Source: Bradyrhizobium daqingense
GTDB lineage: Bacteria; Pseudomonadota; Alphaproteobacteria; Rhizobiales; Xanthobacteraceae
DNA length: 64,000 nt
Assembly: GCF_021044685.1 (NCBI RefSeq)
Contig: NZ_CP088014.1
Span: forward strand, 4,698,001-4,762,000
Reading direction: 5' to 3'
The notes beneath the pieces were generated by a model that was not told the origin of the DNA, did not search any database, and saw only the letters and a list, made by a program, of their open reading frames with translations. Of the stretch, positions 14,357 through 23,383 are shown piece after piece. Numbering within the stretch: the stretch's first letter is position 1; every line of letters begins with the position of its first letter. The position numbers and the translations under genes were made by a program.

Positions 14357-15220
14357 ATGCAGGCTCTCTACGCTCAGCTACTGGTGGGACTGATCAACGG
14401 CTCGTTCTACGCGCTGCTCAGTCTCGGGCTTGCCGTGATCTTCGGCATGCTCAACATCATCAATTTCGCCCACGGCGCGCTCTACATGATGGGCGCTTTC
14501 GTCGCCTATTTCCTGTTGAACCTCGGCGGCATCAATTACTGGTGGGCGTTGCTGCTGGCGCCGATCATCGTCGGCATCTTCGGCATGATCCTGGAACGGA
14601 CCATGCTGCAATGGCTGACCGGGCTCGATCACCTCTACGGCCTGCTCCTGACCTTCGGCATCGCGCTGATCGTCCAGGGCGTGTTCCAGAACTATTTCGG
14701 CTCGTCCGGCCTGCCTTACGCCATTCCGGACCAGCTCAGGGGCGGCATGAATCTCGGCTTCATGTTCCTGCCGATCTATCGCGGCTGGGTCGTCGTGTTC
14801 TCGCTGGTGGTGTGCCTTGCGACCTGGTTCCTGATCGAGAAGACGCAGCTCGGCGCTTACCTGCGCGCTGCCACTGAAAATCCGACGCTGGTGCGCGCCT
14901 TCGGCATCAACGTGCCGCGCATGATCACGCTGACCTACGGTCTCGGCGTCGGTCTTGCCGCGCTCGCCGGCGTGCTCTCGGCGCCGATCAACCAGGTGCG
15001 GCCGCTGATGGGCGCCGACCTCATCATCGTCGTGTTCGCGGTGGTCGTGATCGGCGGCATGGGATCGATCATGGGCTCCATCATCACCGGCTTTGCGCTC
15101 GGCGTGATCGAGGGCCTGACCAAATATTTCTATCCCGAGGCCTCCAACACCGTCGTGTTCGTGCTGATGGTGCTGGTGCTCTTGGTGAAGCCAACGGGAT
15201 TGACGGGAAGGGCAGCCTGA
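14357..15220 (+). CDS. livH: Branched-chain-amino-acid-type ABC permease LivH
   Basis: 287 residues from the ATG at 14357; the longer frame start lacks family similarity. It begins LLVGLINGSFYALLSLGLAV and contains FGMLNIINFAHGALYM, both hallmarks of LivH. About eight membrane helices, and the coupling stretch NPTLVRAFGINVPRM contacts the ATPase. The inner-membrane partner is LivM, 1 base downstream. Confidence 0.93.
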   Translation: MQALYAQLLVGLINGSFYALLSLGLAVIFGMLNIINFAHGALYMMGAFVAYFLLNLGGINYWWALLLAPIIVGIFGMILERTMLQWLTGLDHLYGLLLTFGIALIVQGVFQNYFGSSGLPYAIPDQLRGGMNLGFMFLPIYRGWVVVFSLVVCLATWFLIEKTQLGAYLRAATENPTLVRAFGINVPRMITLTYGLGVGLAALAGVLSAPINQVRPLMGADLIIVVFAVVVIGGMGSIMGSIITGFALGVIEGLTKYFYPEASNTVVFVLMVLVLLVKPTGLTGRAA

Positions 15221-15221
15221 T

Positions 15222-16190
15222 ATGACGACCCTGACGGACGACACGCTGCCGGTAACTCCTCGCGCCATGCGCGACGAGATGATCGTTTTCGTGGTGATGG
15301 CGCTGCTGCTGGCGGCGGTGCCGTTCACGGGAGTCTATCCGTTCTTCGTGATGCAGGCGCTGTGCTTCGCGCTGCTCGCCTGTGCCTTCAACCTGCTGGT
15401 CGGCTATGGCGGCCTGCTGTCGTTCGGCCACGCGATGTTCCTGGGGACGGCGGGCTATTGCAGCGCGCATGCGCTGAAAGTGTGGGCGCTGCCACCCGAG
15501 CTCGGCATCCTCGTCGGCGTCGTCGCGGCGTTCGCCCTCTCGATCATCACCGGCTACATCTCGATCCGCCGCCAAGGCATCTATTTCTCGATGATCACGC
15601 TGGCGCTGTCGCAGCTCCTGTACTTCATCTATCTCCAGGCCCCGTTCACCCATGGTGAGGACGGCATCCAGGGCATCCCGCAGGGACGCATGTTCGGCGT
15701 GCTCGACCTCTCCAAGCCGACGGTGCTCTATTACGTCGTGCTGGTCGGCTTCCTTGCCGGCTTTCTCCTGATCTTCCGCATCATCAACTCGCCGTTCGGC
15801 GAGGTGCTGAAGTCGATCCGCGAGAACGAGCAGCGCGCGATCTCGCTTGGCTACCGCACCGACCAGTACAAGTTCCTCGCCTTCGTCCTGTCAGGCACGC
15901 TGGCCGGCTTTGCCGGTGCGCTGAAGGTGTTCGTGGCGCAGAACGCCTCGCTCACCGACGTGCACTGGTCGATGTCGGGCGAGGTCGTGCTGATGACGCT
16001 GGTTGGCGGTCTCGGCACCATCTTTGGTCCCGTGGTCGGCGCCTTCGTGATCATCGCCATGCAGCAGTATCTGGCGGGGTTTGGCCAATGGGTGACGGTG
16101 ATCCAGGGGGCGATCTTCGTGGTCTGCGTGCTCACCTTCCGCCGCGGTGTCATCGGCGAAATTGCGCATTACTTCCGGCGATCGCTCTAA
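15222..16190 (+). CDS. livM: Branched-chain-amino-acid-type ABC permease LivM
   Basis: 322 residues, about nine membrane helices. ALLACAFNLLVGYGGLLSFG is the LivM core, and GEVLKSIRENEQRAISLGYR is the ATPase-contact loop. Last gene of the operon livG-livF-(binding protein)-livH-livM. No clear terminator follows; a PHO box and the DUF47-pit pair begin about 95 bases later. Confidence 0.93.
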   Translation: MTTLTDDTLPVTPRAMRDEMIVFVVMALLLAAVPFTGVYPFFVMQALCFALLACAFNLLVGYGGLLSFGHAMFLGTAGYCSAHALKVWALPPELGILVGVVAAFALSIITGYISIRRQGIYFSMITLALSQLLYFIYLQAPFTHGEDGIQGIPQGRMFGVLDLSKPTVLYYVVLVGFLAGFLLIFRIINSPFGEVLKSIRENEQRAISLGYRTDQYKFLAFVLSGTLAGFAGALKVFVAQNASLTDVHWSMSGEVVLMTLVGGLGTIFGPVVGAFVIIAMQQYLAGFGQWVTVIQGAIFVVCVLTFRRGVIGEIAHYFRRSL

Positions 16191-16285
16191 GTAGCTGATC
16201 TACCTTCGATTTACTCGCCGCTGGAAAGCGGTGGATGATCCGGCTCCGCGCGCGAGATGACACGCGCGCGGATCGAAAATGGTCT

Positions 16286-16303
16286 ATGACAGTTTTATGA
16301 CAG
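16286..16303 (-). promoter_or_regulatory. PHO box (PhoB-binding site) in front of the DUF47-pit pair
   Basis: On the minus strand two perfect CTGTCAT repeats are separated by AAAA, which is the PhoB-box pattern of two 7-base direct repeats with a 4-base spacer. It lies 42 bases before the DUF47 start but reads in the opposite direction. In Sinorhizobium meliloti the homologous orfA-pit operon is lowered by PhoB under phosphate limitation, so repression is a reasonable guess. Confidence 0.85.
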
Positions 16304-16344
16304 CCCATTCGGGCCTGACCATTTCCAGCCGGTAGCCTATCCCC

Positions 16345-16989
16345 ATGATGCGATGGTTTCGTGCTTTCCTGCCCAAGGAAGAACGCTTCTTCGACCTGTT
16401 CGACCGTCATGCCCAGACCGTGATCCAGGGCGCGATCGCGCTCCAGGGCATGCTGAACGGGGGCGAGGAGACGCCGGTCTATTGCCAGCGCGTCAACCAG
16501 TTCGAGAACGATGCCGACAACATCACCCGTGAGGTGCTGACGGCGGTGCGCCGCACCTTCATCACCCCGTTCGACCGCGGCGACATCAAGAACCTGATCA
16601 CATCGCTGGACGATGCCATCGACCAGATGCAGCAGACCGCCAAGGCGGTGATGCTGTTCGAAGTCCGCACCTTCGAGCCGCCGATGCGCGAGATCGGCGG
16701 GCTCCTGATCGAATGCGCCAATCTGGTGGGACGCGCGCTGCCCTTGATGCAGTCGATCGGTCCGAACGTCGCCATGCTGACTGCGATCACGGAAGAGCTG
16801 GGCAAGCTGGAGGGGCGTGTCGACGATCTCCACGACATCGGCCTGAAGGAGCTGTTCCTCAAGCATCGCGACGGCAATGCGATGGATTTCATCGTCGGGG
16901 TCGAGATCTATGACCATCTCGAAAAGGTGGCCGACCGCTTCGACGACGTCGCCAATGAGATCAACAGCATCGTCATCGAGCAGGTGTAG
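16345..16989 (+). CDS. DUF47 family protein (PhoU-like), phosphate transport accessory
   Basis: 214 residues, all helical. MMRWFRAFLPKEERFFDLFD is the typical DUF47 start, and conserved metal-type positions lie in FENDADNITREVL and FDRGDIKNLITSLDDAIDQM. DUF47 proteins resemble PhoU and are encoded next to Pit transporters, whose activity they are thought to modulate. The pit gene follows after 11 bases. Cytoplasmic. Confidence 0.92.
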   Translation: MMRWFRAFLPKEERFFDLFDRHAQTVIQGAIALQGMLNGGEETPVYCQRVNQFENDADNITREVLTAVRRTFITPFDRGDIKNLITSLDDAIDQMQQTAKAVMLFEVRTFEPPMREIGGLLIECANLVGRALPLMQSIGPNVAMLTAITEELGKLEGRVDDLHDIGLKELFLKHRDGNAMDFIVGVEIYDHLEKVADRFDDVANEINSIVIEQV

Positions 16990-17000
16990 GGCGGGCCGCC

Positions 17001-18005
17001 GTGGATGCTGCGTTGGGTCTTCCCATCCTGGTCGGCTTGATCGCCGTCGCGCTGCTGTTCGACTTCCTGAACGGCCTGCATGACGCCGCCAATTCGATCG
17101 CGACCATCGTCTCAACCCGCGTGCTGCGGCCGCAATTCGCTGTATTCTGGGCTGCGTTCTTCAATTTCATTGCCTTCCTGGTGTTCGGGCTGCACGTCGC
17201 CCAGACCATCGGCACCGGCATCATCGATCCCGCAGTGGTCGATGCCCAGGTGATCTTTGCAGCGCTCGTCGGTGCCATCGTCTGGAACCTCGTGACCTGG
17301 GCGCTCGGCATCCCGTCCTCGTCGTCGCATGCGCTGATTGGCGGGCTCGTCGGCGGCGGCCTGGCCAAGGCGGGCATTTCGGCGGCGGTGTGGAGCGGAT
17401 TGTCCAAGACGGTGCTGGCCATCGTGCTGTCGCCCCTCGTCGGGTTCCTGCTCGCGATGGTGCTGGTGGCGATCGTGTCCTGGGCCTCGGTGCGCTCGAC
17501 GCCGTTCGCGGTCGATCGCGCCTTTCGCATCCTGCAATTCGCCTCCGCCTCGCTCTATTCGCTCGGTCATGGCGGCAACGACGCGCAGAAGACCATGGGC
17601 ATCATCGCCGTGCTGCTCTATTCGCAGGGCCATCTCGGCAGCGAGTTCTCCGTGCCGTTCTGGGTGGTGCTGTCCTGCCAGGCCGCGATGGCGCTGGGCA
17701 CGCTGATGGGTGGCTGGCGCATCGTGCGCACCATGGGGCTGCGCATCACCAAACTGACGCCGATGCAGGGCTTTTGCGCCGAGACCGGCGGCGCGGTGAC
17801 CCTCTTCATGGCGACCTTCCTCGGCGTTCCCGTCTCGACCACCCACACCATCACCGGCGCCATCGTCGGCGTCGGCGCCGCCCGCCGCGTCTCGGCCGTG
17901 CGTTGGAACGTCGCCAGCTCCATCGTCTATGCCTGGGTGATCACGATTCCGGCCTCGGCGATCGTCGCCGCGCTGACCTGGTGGGTGGTCCAGCTCGTCA
18001 AGTGA
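17001..18005 (+). CDS. pit: Inorganic phosphate transporter, Pit family
   Basis: 334 residues from a GTG start. The two PiT signature segments are present: FDFLNGLHDAANSIATIVST near the N-terminus and SLGHGGNDAQKTMGI in the middle, plus GVPVSTTHTITGAIVG near the end. About ten membrane helices, inner membrane. It imports phosphate, as metal-phosphate in the low-affinity Pit systems. Operon with DUF47 under the PHO box. Its 3' end overlaps the convergent exporter gene by 8 bases. Confidence 0.94.
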   Translation: MDAALGLPILVGLIAVALLFDFLNGLHDAANSIATIVSTRVLRPQFAVFWAAFFNFIAFLVFGLHVAQTIGTGIIDPAVVDAQVIFAALVGAIVWNLVTWALGIPSSSSHALIGGLVGGGLAKAGISAAVWSGLSKTVLAIVLSPLVGFLLAMVLVAIVSWASVRSTPFAVDRAFRILQFASASLYSLGHGGNDAQKTMGIIAVLLYSQGHLGSEFSVPFWVVLSCQAAMALGTLMGGWRIVRTMGLRITKLTPMQGFCAETGGAVTLFMATFLGVPVSTTHTITGAIVGVGAARRVSAVRWNVASSIVYAWVITIPASAIVAALTWWVVQLVK

Positions 18006-18312
18006 CGAGCTTCAGCCCGATGATGCCGGCCACGATCAGTCCCATGCTGGCAAGCCGGAGGGCGGTCGCCGGCTCGCCGAACAGAAATATCCCGAGCGTC
18101 GCGGTGCCGACCGCGCCGATCCCGGTCCAGACCGCGTAGGCGGTTCCCACGGGCAGTGATTTGAGCGCGAATCCGAGCAGGATGACGCTGCCGGCCATGG
18201 CCGCGAGCGTGACCACGGACGGAACAAGCCGGCTAAAGCCCTCGGTGTATTTCAGTCCGATCGCCCAGGTAATTTCGAGAAGACCGGCGACGAACAGGAT
18301 GCTCCAGGCCAT
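17998..18312 (-). CDS. gdx: Small multidrug resistance family exporter, guanidinium type (SugE/Gdx)
   Basis: 104 residues, four membrane helices. It starts MAWSILFVAGLLEITWAIGL, with the essential membrane glutamate of SMR proteins in LLEITWA. GTAYAVWTGIGAVGTATLGI is the SMR signature, and the KYTEGFSRL loop is of SugE type. Gdx proteins export guanidinium as a dual-topology dimer. The guanidine-II riboswitch directly upstream strongly supports this role. The longer in-frame start at 18456 would cover the riboswitch and is rejected. Confidence 0.92.
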   Translation of the reverse strand: MAWSILFVAGLLEITWAIGLKYTEGFSRLVPSVVTLAAMAGSVILLGFALKSLPVGTAYAVWTGIGAVGTATLGIFLFGEPATALRLASMGLIVAGIIGLKLVT

Positions 18313-18380
18313 GACGACCCTCCAATCAAGGCAGGGTCGTCCCCGCTGAGGTGCTGAGAAACGGGAAGGTCGTCCCTCCC
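18313..18380 (-). promoter_or_regulatory. Guanidine-II (mini-ykkC) riboswitch upstream of gdx
   Basis: Two hairpins capped by ACGA loops stand in tandem on the minus strand: 18363-18380 (GGGAGGG-ACGA-CCTTCCC, 7 bp with one G-U) and 18331-18346 (GCGGGG-ACGA-CCCTGC, 6 bp with one G-U). Tandem stems with ACGR loops define this class, which binds guanidinium through loop-loop contact. The ribosome binding region AGGGTCGTC (18313-18321) is complementary over 9 bases to GACGACCCT in the second hairpin, so without ligand it can mask the start of gdx. Confidence 0.93.
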
Positions 18381-18467
18381 GAAGGCCGATATGGGGCTGG
18401 CCGGAGGCCCCCGCAATCACCAAATGAGGCTTGATCAGGCCCATTTTCCCTGCCAAACGCTCCCGCC

Positions 18468-20090
18468 ATGTCCGACATCGCCACCACCGCAGCCGAATCG
18501 CCGGCCCGTTCTCCGCTTGCCGCCGAAGTGGCGCGGCGGCGGACCTTTGCGATCATCTCCCACCCCGACGCCGGCAAGACCACGCTGACCGAGAAGCTGC
18601 TGCTGTTCGGCGGCGCGATCAATCTCGCCGGCCAAGTCAAGGCCAAGGGCGAGCGGCGCAACACGCGCTCGGACTGGATGAAGATCGAGCGCGAGCGCGG
18701 CATCTCGGTCGTGACCTCGGTGATGACCTTCGAGTTCGAAGGCCTCGTCTTCAACCTCCTGGACACGCCGGGCCACGAGGACTTTTCGGAAGACACCTAC
18801 CGCACGCTCACCGCGGTCGATTCCGCGGTCATGGTCATCGACGCCGCCAAGGGCATCGAGGCGCGGACCCGGAAGCTGTTCGAGGTGTGCCGCCTGCGCG
18901 ACATCCCGATCATCACCTTCATCAACAAGATGGACCGCGAGAGCCGCGACGTGTTCGAGCTGCTCGACGAGATCGAGAAGACGCTGGCGCTCGACACCAC
19001 GCCGATGACTTGGCCGGTCGGCCGCGGCCGCGACTTCCTCGGTACCTATGACGTCGTCAATGGCGGCGTGCGCCTGCTCGAAGGCGGCGGCGCCAAGACC
19101 GGCGCGGCGCAGCAGATCGAGATCGAAGAGCTCGCCAAGTTGAATGCGAACCTAGACGTGTCGGCGGTGAAGGACGAGCTCGAGCTCGTCACCGAGGCGT
19201 CGAAGCCGTTCGAGCTCGAAGCGTTCCGCGAAGGCCATCTGACGCCGGTCTATTTCGGCAGCGCGCTGCGCAATTTCGGCGTCGGCGACCTCCTGGAGGG
19301 CCTCGGCAGGTTCGCGCCCGAGCCGCGCGCGCAGGACAGCGACCAGCGCAAGGTCGAGGCCACCGATCCGCGCATGAGCGCCTTCGTGTTCAAGATCCAG
19401 GCCAACATGGATCCGAACCACCGCGACCGTATCGCGTTTGCGCGGCTCTGCTCGGGCAAGCTCAGCCGCGGTATGAAGGCCAAGCTCGTGCGCACCGGCA
19501 AGAGCATGCCGCTGTCGAGCCCGCAATTCTTCTTCGCGCAGGATCGCTCGGTGGCGGACGAAGCCTTTGCCGGCGACGTCGTCGGCATTCCCAATCACGG
19601 CACGCTGCGCATCGGCGACACCTTGACCGAGGGCGAGGATTTCAACTTCGTCGGCGTGCCAAGCTTCGCGCCGGAAATCGTCCGCCGCGTTCGTCTCACC
19701 GATGCGATGAAGGCGAAGAAGCTGAAGGAAGCGCTGCAGCAGATGTCGGAAGAGGGCGTGGTGCAGGTGTTCCGGCCGCGCGACGGTGCGCCGGCGCTGG
19801 TCGGCGTCGTCGGCGCGCTGCAGCTCGACGTGCTCAAGGCGCGGCTCGAGGCGGAATATTCGCTGCCGGTGGAGTTCGAGGTCAGCGAGTTCCAGCTGGC
19901 GCGCTGGGTCTCCTCGGAGGATCGCAAGAAGCTCGACACCTTCATCGCCGCCAATACGTCGAGCATCGCCGACGATGTGGACGGCGATCCCGTGTATCTG
20001 GCACGAAACGAGTTTTATCTCGGCTACACAAGGGAGCGGGCCGAGGGCATCGAGTTCACCAACGTCAAGGACGTCAAGAAGAAGGGGTAA
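18468..20090 (+). CDS. prfC: Peptide chain release factor 3
   Basis: 540 residues, near the family length (about 530). GTPase motifs: G1 SHPDAGKTTLTE, G3 DTPGHEDF, G4 INKMDRE. GISVVTSVMTFEFEG is the switch I region typical of RF3, distinct from EF-G. Domain II and the C-terminal domain follow. RF3 recycles RF1/RF2 from the ribosome after peptide release. It is divergent from the guanidine riboswitch across 87 bases and transcribed alone. Confidence 0.96.
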   Translation: MSDIATTAAESPARSPLAAEVARRRTFAIISHPDAGKTTLTEKLLLFGGAINLAGQVKAKGERRNTRSDWMKIERERGISVVTSVMTFEFEGLVFNLLDTPGHEDFSEDTYRTLTAVDSAVMVIDAAKGIEARTRKLFEVCRLRDIPIITFINKMDRESRDVFELLDEIEKTLALDTTPMTWPVGRGRDFLGTYDVVNGGVRLLEGGGAKTGAAQQIEIEELAKLNANLDVSAVKDELELVTEASKPFELEAFREGHLTPVYFGSALRNFGVGDLLEGLGRFAPEPRAQDSDQRKVEATDPRMSAFVFKIQANMDPNHRDRIAFARLCSGKLSRGMKAKLVRTGKSMPLSSPQFFFAQDRSVADEAFAGDVVGIPNHGTLRIGDTLTEGEDFNFVGVPSFAPEIVRRVRLTDAMKAKKLKEALQQMSEEGVVQVFRPRDGAPALVGVVGALQLDVLKARLEAEYSLPVEFEVSEFQLARWVSSEDRKKLDTFIAANTSSIADDVDGDPVYLARNEFYLGYTRERAEGIEFTNVKDVKKKG

Positions 20091-20147
20091 TGTTTCCCGG
20101 ACGTTCTCCGTGATGCAGGACGGCAACGCATAGCGAGGTCGACGGTC

Positions 20148-21125
20148 ATGAGGCGGCGCGAATTCATCATGCTCGCTGCGGGCGCGGCGGCATACCCGTT
20201 CGGCGCATCCGCGCAAGGTCATGTGCGGCGGATCGGTGCGCTGGCGGGAGGCAAGGCCAGCGATCCGGAGAGCCAGGCCAGCTACCAGAAACTGCGACAG
20301 CGTCTGGGTGAACTCGGTTGGGAACAGGGACGCAATATCCAGATCGACTATCGCTGGTGGGCCGGCGATCCGAATCTGGCGGATGCTCAGGCGGCCGAGC
20401 TGGTGGAGATGCGGCCGGACGTGCTTCTGGCGATCAGCACGCCGTCAGTGGAAGCCTTGAGGCGCCGCGCGCCGAGCTTGCCGATCGTCTTCGCGGTCGT
20501 TGCCGATCCAGTGGGTGCGGGATTCGTTCAAAGTCTGGGCAAGCCCGGTGGAAATATCACGGGCTTCACGACTTTCGAGCCTGAAATGGCGGGCAAGTGG
20601 CTGCAACTGCTCAAGCAGGCCGCACCGGAGATGCGAAGGGTCGCCGCGGTCTTCAATCCGCGAACGGCTCCCATGATCTTGATGCCGTCCGTGGAGGCGG
20701 TCATTCCGGCTGTCCAGCTCCAGCTTGTTCCGGCGCCCGCACACGACGCCGCCGAGCTCGAACAGGCGATCTCCCGCTTTGCCGAGCAGCCACACGGCGG
20801 GCTGCTGATCTTTCCCGACGCGTTCCCAATCGTTCACCGGCGATTGATTCTCGACTTGGCGGCCACCCACCGTCTGCCGGGGATGTATCCGTTCCCATTC
20901 TTCGTCACAGAGGGTGGGCTGATGTCGTACGGCGTCTCGATTCCTCATCTCGTCGGTCGCGCGGCGGACTATGTCGACCGCGTCTTGAGAGGGGCGCGTC
21001 CGACGGACTTGCCGGTCCAGCAGCCGAATGAATTCCAGTTCCTGCTCAATCTCAAGACAGCCAATGCGTTAGGGCTGAGCTTGCCGCCCACGCTGGTGGC
21101 ACAAGCGGATCGAATTATCGAGTGA
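20148..21125 (+). CDS. ABC transporter substrate-binding protein (ABC_sub_bind family)
   Basis: 325 residues with a signal sequence MRRREFIMLAAGAAAYPFGA. The body follows the tryptophan/tyrosine-binding-like family PF04392, with RQRLGELGWEQGRNIQIDYR, FAVVADPVGAGFVQSLGKPG and GNITGFTTFEPEMAGKWL. This family is strongly expanded in Bradyrhizobium, mostly as orphan genes; here too no permease or ATPase is adjacent. Ligand unknown. Periplasmic. Confidence 0.92.
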   Translation: MRRREFIMLAAGAAAYPFGASAQGHVRRIGALAGGKASDPESQASYQKLRQRLGELGWEQGRNIQIDYRWWAGDPNLADAQAAELVEMRPDVLLAISTPSVEALRRRAPSLPIVFAVVADPVGAGFVQSLGKPGGNITGFTTFEPEMAGKWLQLLKQAAPEMRRVAAVFNPRTAPMILMPSVEAVIPAVQLQLVPAPAHDAAELEQAISRFAEQPHGGLLIFPDAFPIVHRRLILDLAATHRLPGMYPFPFFVTEGGLMSYGVSIPHLVGRAADYVDRVLRGARPTDLPVQQPNEFQFLLNLKTANALGLSLPPTLVAQADRIIE

Positions 21126-21281
21126 CGCGAATTTGCTGCCGAGTGAGTCTTCTACCTGGTGCGGCTGCCTGCACGGGGTAGCTTTGAAATTCTGTCGGCA
21201 AGGCCATCGTCGTATCGCGGCCAGCCTTGAACCTTTCACAACCGTCGCCACCTGTTGCAAATGCCATTGCGGTCTCGGCAC

Positions 21282-21863
21282 ATGTCGCGCTGCATTCTTG
21301 CTCTTCTTTTGCAGGCGACAATTTCGGCCGCCCCAGCCGACGCGCGGCCGCGGCAGATCAATCCGATCCCGTTCTCGCACGAGCCGTGCAGCGTACTCGA
21401 CGGCCGGCCCTGCACGCCGTCCTATTGCAGCCCGCTCGAGCCCGGCCCCTGCATTCCCGAGATCGACTACCCCTACGGCCAGAACCTTCAGCTCACGATC
21501 CAGAGCGTGCCGTCCGAGGCCGACCGCGCCAAATACCAGAAGCCCGATCACGATCTCGACACCATCGGCGACCTCTTCGCCGAGCTGCGCAGCTGCTGGT
21601 CGCCGCCATCGGACCATGCGCGTGCAGGCATGCAGATGTCGGTGCGCTTCAGCTTTAACAAGACGGGCGGCCTGATCGGCCCGCCGCGTCTCACATACGC
21701 GACCGCGGGCGTGCCCGCCGAGATCAGGACCACCTATCTCAGCGCTATCAATTCATCGCTGAAGGCCTGCCTGCCGTTGAAGTTCACCAGCGGACTCGGC
21801 GGCGCGCTCGCGGGGCGGCCGATCGCAATCCGCTATGTCGACAATCGCGAGCTCGACAAATAG
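21282..21863 (+). CDS. Secreted protein of unknown function
   Basis: 193 residues from the ATG at 21282. A signal peptide ends near APADARP, and four to six cysteines follow (PCSVLDGRPCTPSYC, GPCIPEI, RSCW, KACL), which suggests disulfide bonds in the periplasm. The last part, MSVRFSFNKTGGLIGPPRLT then IAIRYVDNRELDK, looks like a TonB-C-type beta fold. Its last 39 bases and the sequence after it are repeated at 26189-26413, and a broken paralogue of its first half lies at 26030-26188. Confidence 0.75.
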   Translation: MSRCILALLLQATISAAPADARPRQINPIPFSHEPCSVLDGRPCTPSYCSPLEPGPCIPEIDYPYGQNLQLTIQSVPSEADRAKYQKPDHDLDTIGDLFAELRSCWSPPSDHARAGMQMSVRFSFNKTGGLIGPPRLTYATAGVPAEIRTTYLSAINSSLKACLPLKFTSGLGGALAGRPIAIRYVDNRELDK

Positions 21864-22053
21864 CTCTATCCCCTCATCCCGAGGAGCGCGCTCGCGCGCG
21901 TCTCGAAGGATGAAAGGCCGAGGTGTTGCAACAGCCGGGCCCGCATGGTTCGAGACGGCGCGCAAGGGCGCGCTCCTCACCATGAGGGGTGAGAGTTGCG
22001 AGCGGCCGCCGATCGATGATACCTCAGAGACGGGGCGCTGGCCGAAAGGGAGG
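21825..22053 (+). repeat. Direct repeat, left copy (island boundary)
   Basis: It begins inside the last codons of the secreted-protein gene and runs about 190 bases past its stop. It matches 26189-26413 nearly exactly; the main differences are an internal block after GACGGCGCG and a few single bases. The two copies bracket about 4.1 kb of different-looking DNA. Confidence 0.9.
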
Positions 22054-22120
22054 GGCGCCTTGAACTGTCATCGGTTAATGTGTCGTTGTCGAAGCAGGGG
22101 GGCGTCCTGAGGGGGCAGAT

Positions 22121-23383
22121 ATGTTGCGCGACATTGGTAAGCGACTTTTCGGGAAGCCGTCTAAGAGCACGGCGTCGCTGGTCGATGCCGAGTATTCGGA
22201 CGTCCTGAACGGCCGGATCGATGTGTTTGGCGCCCTGCGGTCCGGTCAAGTCGTGCTCGTGCGGAACATCGAACCGATCAAAGCCGGCCGCTTGAAAATG
22301 ATCGAGCTCGCGGGTCCCAAGGCCGCGTCCGAGCTCGAACTGTTCTACCGCACCGGGGTTCCCCCGTCTCTGGATACGCTGCAGGGCCTCAGCCACGCCA
22401 TTAAGGATTTCCGTTCGAAACGATTGTGGTCTCGGCTCCTCCACGACTTCTTCTCTGCGATGGAGCTGCCAAATCCCACGCGTTACGACGGCGGCATACC
22501 GCGGCTTGTTCTACCGCCAGAGGTCGTAGACGCAGCCAAGGCGTCGGGCCGCTTCGAGGGCACGGATTTTCAGCGAGCGACACCGGCTGGGCTGACTGAG
22601 ATTTTTATGCCAACGCCGGCGAACATCCATCGAGATTTCAATCGGCCGCACCACCTGTTTCAGTTCAACATGTGGTTTCCCCTTCATGATGCGGATGCGG
22701 ACGGAATCCTGCGCGTCTATCCTCACTTGTATCGGGAGCCCATATTCGACCAGAACTGCACTCCGGAGGCGCTCGCGGCGCTTGGCAAGCACGCGGAGTT
22801 CACGCTTGCTTTTGGCGACGCAATTCTCTTCCACGGCGAGCAACTTCACACGTCACCCATTGGCTCGTCCGGCGGCAGGCGCCAGTCGGTCGACTTCCGA
22901 GTCGCTGTCGACTGTCACGACGACAACGGGCATTACCGTCAGGGTTTCCTGAGCTCTCGTAACTTCGATGTGGTTCCGGGTGTTGGATCGGCCATCGACC
23001 TGATCATCGAGTTGGAGGAGACAAGCGGGATCTCCGAACAGCGCCAAGCCGAATTTCTGAAGGCGTTCGACGCGCTGCCTTTCACAGAAGATCGATACCT
23101 GCTCTTTGCCTCTAAGACGATCGATCAACAGCTCGTCGCGCAGGCGCTGCACAAGGTGATCAGCCTCACACCAGACTACTTCTGGGCTCTCAAAGCCGGT
23201 GAGATCGCGGCCAGTAAAGGCATGGGGAGCCTAGCTTCCGATGCGTTGATCAGGGTCCGACAGCTGGCCGAGGGTCACGATAAGCGTCCCGACTACATGG
23301 TGGTACAGTACAGCAATGCTCCCAACGAGCTCGGCCCCGATGCCGCGCTCGCTGCGATAGACCGTCTTGGCCAATCGGCGTGA
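22121..23383 (+). CDS. Putative 2-oxoglutarate/Fe(II) oxygenase, PhyH-like
   Basis: 420 residues. A facial-triad pattern is visible: H170-R-D172 in NIHRDFNRPHH, and a distal histidine in GDAILFHGEQLHTSP (His243 most likely), followed by arginines in GGRRQSVDFR that could hold 2-oxoglutarate. This fits phytanoyl-CoA-hydroxylase-type enzymes. Residues after about 300 form a helical tail without a known domain. The substrate is unknown. The gene stands in the island directly before an O-acyltransferase gene and overlaps its start, so the pair may modify a glycan or secreted small molecule. Confidence 0.6.
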   Translation: MLRDIGKRLFGKPSKSTASLVDAEYSDVLNGRIDVFGALRSGQVVLVRNIEPIKAGRLKMIELAGPKAASELELFYRTGVPPSLDTLQGLSHAIKDFRSKRLWSRLLHDFFSAMELPNPTRYDGGIPRLVLPPEVVDAAKASGRFEGTDFQRATPAGLTEIFMPTPANIHRDFNRPHHLFQFNMWFPLHDADADGILRVYPHLYREPIFDQNCTPEALAALGKHAEFTLAFGDAILFHGEQLHTSPIGSSGGRRQSVDFRVAVDCHDDNGHYRQGFLSSRNFDVVPGVGSAIDLIIELEETSGISEQRQAEFLKAFDALPFTEDRYLLFASKTIDQQLVAQALHKVISLTPDYFWALKAGEIAASKGMGSLASDALIRVRQLAEGHDKRPDYMVVQYSNAPNELGPDAALAAIDRLGQSA

